From contig UQOG01000025.1 in the NCBI GenBank assembly GCA_900542615.1, forward strand, positions 1 to 19,683: a stretch of DNA of 19,683 bases. Reading direction: 5' to 3'. Under the pieces are notes generated by a model. The model did no database searches. It was given only the letters and a program-made list of their open reading frames with translations, and was not told the origin of the DNA. The position numbers and the translations under genes were made by a program. Source of the stretch: an uncultured Eubacteriales bacterium (GTDB lineage: Bacteria > Bacillota > Clostridia > Christensenellales > CAG-138). Below, piece by piece: positions 14,418 to 19,683 of the stretch (position 1 is the stretch's first letter; each line of letters begins with the position of its first letter).

Positions 14418-15301
14418 GCTATCGGTCGGGGTTCATATCCATCATCGGCTCCCCCAACGTGGGGAAGAGCACCCTGATGAACCAGCTGATTGGGCAAAAG
14501 GTATCCATCGTGTCCCAGCGGGCCCAGACCACCCGGAACCGGGTGATGGGGGTGCTGACCCGGCCGGGGCGGCAGATGGTCTTTTTGGACACCCCGGGGG
14601 TGACCACCCCGAAAAACAAGCTGGGGGAATATATGTGCAAGGTGGCCTTCGACGCCCTGAACGAGGTGGAGGCCATCCTGTTTGTGGCGGACGCCAGCCG
14701 GGGGATCGGGCCCAAGGACGCGGCCCTGCTGGCCCGGCTCAAGGAGGCCAAGGCCCCGGTGGTGGCGGCCATCAACAAGGCGGACCTGTGCACCCTGGAC
14801 CAGATCGAGACGGCCCGGGAACGGCTGGAGCAGGAAGGGTTCATACGGGGCATGGTGAAGCTATCCGCCCTGGAGGGCCGGGGCCTGGATCGGCTGGAGG
14901 CCATGCTGACGGAGTATCTTGTGGAGGGCCCCCAGTATTTCCCCGAGGACATGGTGACGGATCAGCCGGAGCGGTTGCTTTGCGGGGAGATCATACGGGA
15001 AAAAGCCCTGGCGCTGCTCCGGGAGGAGGTGCCCCACGGCTTGGGGGTAAGTATGGATAAGATCGAAGCCCGGCCGGACGGGGTGCAGGATATCTGGGCC
15101 ACCATCTATTGCGAGCGGGCTGGACACAAGGGCATCATCATCGGCAAGGGCGGGGCCATGCTCAAGCGGATCGGCTCCGAGGCCCGCAAGGATATGGAAT
15201 GGCTGCTGGGCAGCCGGGTGAACCTTCAGCTGTGGGTGAAGGTGAAGGAGGACTGGCGCAACAACCCCAGCTTCCTGGGGGAGCTGGGCTACGAAGGATA
15301 G
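14414..15301 (+). CDS. era: GTPase Era
   Basis: This 295-residue protein has a G domain with G1 GSPNVGKST at 12-20, switch Thr in QRAQTTRNR, G3 DTPG at 59-62 and G4 NKAD at 121-124. A C-terminal KH domain carries GHKGIIIGKGGAMLKRIG at about 237-254. Era binds the 3' end of 16S rRNA and helps assemble the 30S subunit. The ATG overlaps the cdd stop. A terminator follows 23 bases after the stop, closing the pgpH-ybeY-cdd-era chain. Confidence 0.96.
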   Translation: MSYRSGFISIIGSPNVGKSTLMNQLIGQKVSIVSQRAQTTRNRVMGVLTRPGRQMVFLDTPGVTTPKNKLGEYMCKVAFDALNEVEAILFVADASRGIGPKDAALLARLKEAKAPVVAAINKADLCTLDQIETARERLEQEGFIRGMVKLSALEGRGLDRLEAMLTEYLVEGPQYFPEDMVTDQPERLLCGEIIREKALALLREEVPHGLGVSMDKIEARPDGVQDIWATIYCERAGHKGIIIGKGGAMLKRIGSEARKDMEWLLGSRVNLQLWVKVKEDWRNNPSFLGELGYEG

Positions 15302-15324
15302 GGCCCGGACGGCCGGGCGCGTAG

Positions 15325-15348
15325 AAAAGTGGCCCAAGGCCACTTTTT
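15325..15348. terminator. Bidirectional terminator after era
   Basis: GTGGCC (15329-15334) pairs with GGCCAC (15338-15343) around a 3-nt loop, flanked by AAAA on the left and TTTTT on the right. It can stop era transcripts on the plus strand and transcripts of the convergent small gene on the minus strand. Confidence 0.88.
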
Positions 15349-15488
15349 CCCTACGGCCCGGCCAAGCGGGCGGCTGCGCCCTGCAAAGGGGATGGGGGAG
15401 CCGCCGCAAGGCCCCGGCCGGGTATGCCAGCGGGCTGGCCGGCAGGCTGGGCGCCCTGCGGGGTGAACAGCGGCTCCCGGACGGCCCG

Positions 15489-15635
15489 CTAGGGGCGTTC
15501 CCTGCTCGGGGCGGGCGGGGGGGGGTCCCTGGGCAAAAGCGCCTGGGCCCGGGCTTGCCGGTAGGCCAGGTAATCCGCCGGGGCGCCGGTTTTGGCGAAG
15601 CGGGCCCAGGCAACGTCAACGGGGGATCGCGGCAT
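15489..15635 (-). CDS. yqzL: YqzL-like small protein (minus strand)
   Basis: This 48-residue protein was read directly from the minus strand. Residues 7-27 follow the pattern W-x2-F-x2-TG-x4-YL-x-Y (AWARFAKTG, then ADYLAYRQAR), which resembles the YqzL family of tiny proteins encoded between era and recO in Bacillus and many Clostridia. AAAGGAG (15644-15650) lies 8 nt before the ATG. The tail is Pro-rich and is encoded across a run of nine G on the plus strand (15517-15525), so its length depends on that run being read correctly. The position is as expected, but the gene is on the strand opposite to era and recO. The function of YqzL is unknown. A chance open frame cannot be excluded, but the pattern, the ribosome binding site and the position agree. 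Confidence 0.6.
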   Translation of the reverse strand: MPRSPVDVAWARFAKTGAPADYLAYRQARAQALLPRDPPPPAPSRERP

Positions 15636-15657
15636 GGCAGGAGCTCCTTTCCCGATC

Positions 15658-15673
15658 GGCGGTCAAGGCCGCC
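15658..15673. repeat. Short inverted repeat between the yqzL-like gene and recO
   Basis: GGCGG (15658-15662) and CCGCC (15669-15673) flank a 6-base centre in the divergent region. No T-tract follows. It may be a regulatory site for either gene or chance in GC-rich DNA. Confidence 0.25.
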
Positions 15674-15752
15674 AGGTTACTTTCAGTATCGGTGGGAAGG
15701 CAGGGGATCATGCCAAGCAATCCCTGACAAAACTGGAAAGGAGGGCGCGCCT

Positions 15753-16484
15753 ATGTCCACCATGACCCTGACGGGGATCGTGCTGCGCTATGCCAATTAC
15801 CGGGACAGCGACCGGATCCTTACCATCCTGACCCGGGAGCGGGGCAAGCTCTCCGCCGCCGCCCGGGGTTGCAGGAAACCCAGCTCCCGGCTCTTTGGAT
15901 GCAGCGAACTTTTCACCTATGGGGAATTCGTGCTCTTCGAGGGCAAAGGCAAGACGACCGTGGATAATTGCGACGTGCGGGAGCGGTTCTATCCCCTGCG
16001 GGAGGACGTGGGCCGGTTTGCCGCCGGGGCGTATATGCTTTCTGTGGCCGATGCCGTTACTGCCCCCGCCCAGCCCAACGAGGCCCTGTTTGCCCTGCTG
16101 TATTACGCCCTTAGCTATGCCGCCTACAAGGAACAAAACCCCACAGACCTGGCCATCTGCTTCCTGGCCCGGTGCCTGGCTTTGCAGGGCTATGCCCCCA
16201 GGCTCACCCATTGCGCCCGTTGTGGACGGGATCTGCGGGGCCTGCGCCATATGGCCTTTTCCTCCCCGGCCGGGGGCGCGGTGTGCATGGATTGCCGGGA
16301 CGGGGATAGCCTGGAGATCAGCCCCCTGGCCCTGGAGGCGGTGCGCCGGATGCTCCTGCTCTCCAACCAGGATATGGACCGGGTAGCCTTGCCGGAGGCG
16401 GTGCGCAGCCAGCTCAAAACGGCTTTGCACGCCTACGGGGAATACGTTTTAGAGCGGCCATTTCGGGCTATGGAACAGCTATAA
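15753..16484 (+). CDS. recO: DNA repair protein RecO
   Basis: This 243-residue protein has an N-terminal OB-fold (TLTGIVLRYANYRDSDRILTILTRERGKL) and a helical C-terminal domain with a four-cysteine zinc site, Cys154-x2-Cys157 and Cys178-x2-Cys181. RecO works with RecR to load RecA onto SSB-coated DNA in recombinational gap repair. AAAGGAGG (15737-15744) sits about 8 nt before the ATG at 15753; the open frame upstream is antisense to the yqzL-like gene and not coding. An in-frame ATG at 15762 is a weaker alternative. No terminator with a T-tract is visible before the ppdK promoter. Confidence 0.93.
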   Translation: MSTMTLTGIVLRYANYRDSDRILTILTRERGKLSAAARGCRKPSSRLFGCSELFTYGEFVLFEGKGKTTVDNCDVRERFYPLREDVGRFAAGAYMLSVADAVTAPAQPNEALFALLYYALSYAAYKEQNPTDLAICFLARCLALQGYAPRLTHCARCGRDLRGLRHMAFSSPAGGAVCMDCRDGDSLEISPLALEAVRRMLLLSNQDMDRVALPEAVRSQLKTALHAYGEYVLERPFRAMEQL

Positions 16485-16590
16485 GCTGGGATAATAGCGA
16501 CGAGGGAAAGGCCTTGCAATTCTCGAACCATTTACTCCTGTTATAAAGAAATAGAATGCAGGGAATGCTGCAAAATAATGCCCGAACCGG

Positions 16591-16618
16591 TTGAATATTT
16601 CCGGCGGTATGTTATAAT
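16591..16618 (+). promoter_or_regulatory. ppdK promoter with extended -10
   Basis: A -35 TTGAAT (16591-16596) and a perfect -10 TATAAT (16613-16618) are 16 bp apart, and the -10 is preceded by TGT (16610-16612), forming an extended -10. The leader is about 80 nt and AT-rich, unlike its surroundings, with AGGAGG at 16692-16697 before the ATG. This fits strong expression. Confidence 0.82.
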
Positions 16619-16704
16619 TAGGAAGCCACAAGAAATTGGGGCTTTATCGCATTATGCCGGCTTACAAACAAATTTATATATCATTTACAGCAGGAGGATA
16701 AACC

Positions 16705-19341
<2,637 letters not shown>

Positions 19342-19392
19342 GGTTGTTTTAGGTCAACACCCGATAGCAAAACCCGAGGCAACGCGAATAGC

Positions 19393-19433
19393 AAAAAGAC
19401 CTTGCAAGGAGTTTCCTTGCAAGGTCTTTTTTT
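19393..19433. terminator. Strong bidirectional terminator after ppdK
   Basis: Two perfect 18-base arms (19393-19410 and 19414-19431) pair around a 3-nt loop. The left arm begins AAAAAGACC and the right arm ends GGTCTTTTT, extended by two more T. The symmetry suggests that it serves genes converging from both sides. Confidence 0.93.
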
Positions 19434-19683
19434 ATACGGGGAAACCTTGCGCACAGCAGATTTTTTGAATAAACTTGCGATGTTCATGCGTCTTCCGAGA
19501 AAAGGTTTGGAAAAATATTCGCAAACGCTTTAGCTGCACCGGGGAATCCCCCGGGTCGGGATGATAGAAACAGGCGGGATAAGACATGGTCTTTGCCGGG
19601 TAGATGAAAACTGCCGTCGGCAGCAAGCCCCCCAAGGAGATCGCCTTCAACTGCGGCCCTCTTCGCCTGCAAGCCGGCACTCT
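19432..19683 (-). other. Possible 3' end of an unidentified minus-strand gene
   Basis: Two minus-strand frames are open from the window edge: one ends with TAA at 19432-19434, touching the terminator, and contains TAVFIYPAKTMSYPACFYH; the other ends with TGA at 19484 and contains EGDLLGGLAADGSF. I recognise neither. The symmetrical terminator suggests that a convergent gene may end here, but the frame cannot be chosen without sequence beyond the window. Confidence 0.2.

Noticed and set aside
15555..15752. A 66-codon N-terminal extension of recO
   Set aside because: Family members start near MTLTGIVL, a strong AAAGGAGG precedes 15753, and the extension is antisense to the yqzL-like gene.

Overview
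The window is a gene-dense, GC-rich piece of a bacterial chromosome. The gene set points to a spore-forming member of the Bacillota (Firmicutes), most likely class Clostridia: yqfC and yqfD (sporulation), the yqfC-yqfD-phoH-pgpH-ybeY-cdd-era-recO order, an ireB-ruvX-DUF1292 block, a clostridial-type HflX with a long N-terminal extension, and a pyruvate phosphate dikinase that matches the Clostridium symbiosum enzyme in its catalytic positions. The lineage is inferred from gene content and order; no rRNA gene is present. I saw no insertion sequence, CRISPR array, tRNA or rRNA.

Left end (1-1440). This is a small regulatory module. An XRE-HTH/S24 (LexA/CI-like) repressor on the minus strand diverges from a 73-residue single-pass membrane protein on the plus strand. 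The 182-bp divergent region holds a promoter for each gene and three sites of the form GTATCC-N5-NGATAN: one over the repressor's own promoter, one in the spacer of the forward consensus promoter, and one just upstream of the small gene's ribosome binding site. The repressor has Cys and Arg where the S24 Ser/Lys dyad is expected. A GC-rich, gene-free stretch and two tandem terminators follow.

1470-7220. A SAM methyltransferase (minus strand) with a possible long structured leader diverges from a membrane-anchored beta-propeller protein. Downstream of the propeller gene lie HflX, a thymidylate-kinase-like protein overlapping HflX by ATGA, and a 53-residue YtxH-like membrane peptide closed by a terminator. 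The N-terminal extension of HflX carries a complete JAMM metalloprotease motif.

7270-8850. A GNAT acetyltransferase is followed by ireB, ruvX and a DUF1292 gene. A well-formed promoter for ireB overlaps the acetyltransferase stop codon.

8870-15350. This is a conserved block: yqfC, yqfD, phoH, pgpH, ybeY, cdd and era. It links sporulation, c-di-AMP turnover, 16S rRNA/ribosome maturation and pyrimidine salvage. The last four genes are chained by ATGA overlaps and end at a symmetrical terminator. dgkA, often present between ybeY and cdd, is absent.

15480-19683. A small YqzL-like gene lies between era and recO but on the opposite strand. recO is followed directly by ppdK, with its own extended -10 promoter; glyQS and the PPDK regulatory gene, common in this neighbourhood in relatives, are not seen. 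ppdK ends at a perfect 18-bp-stem bidirectional terminator. The last 250 bases may hold the 3' end of a convergent gene that I cannot identify.
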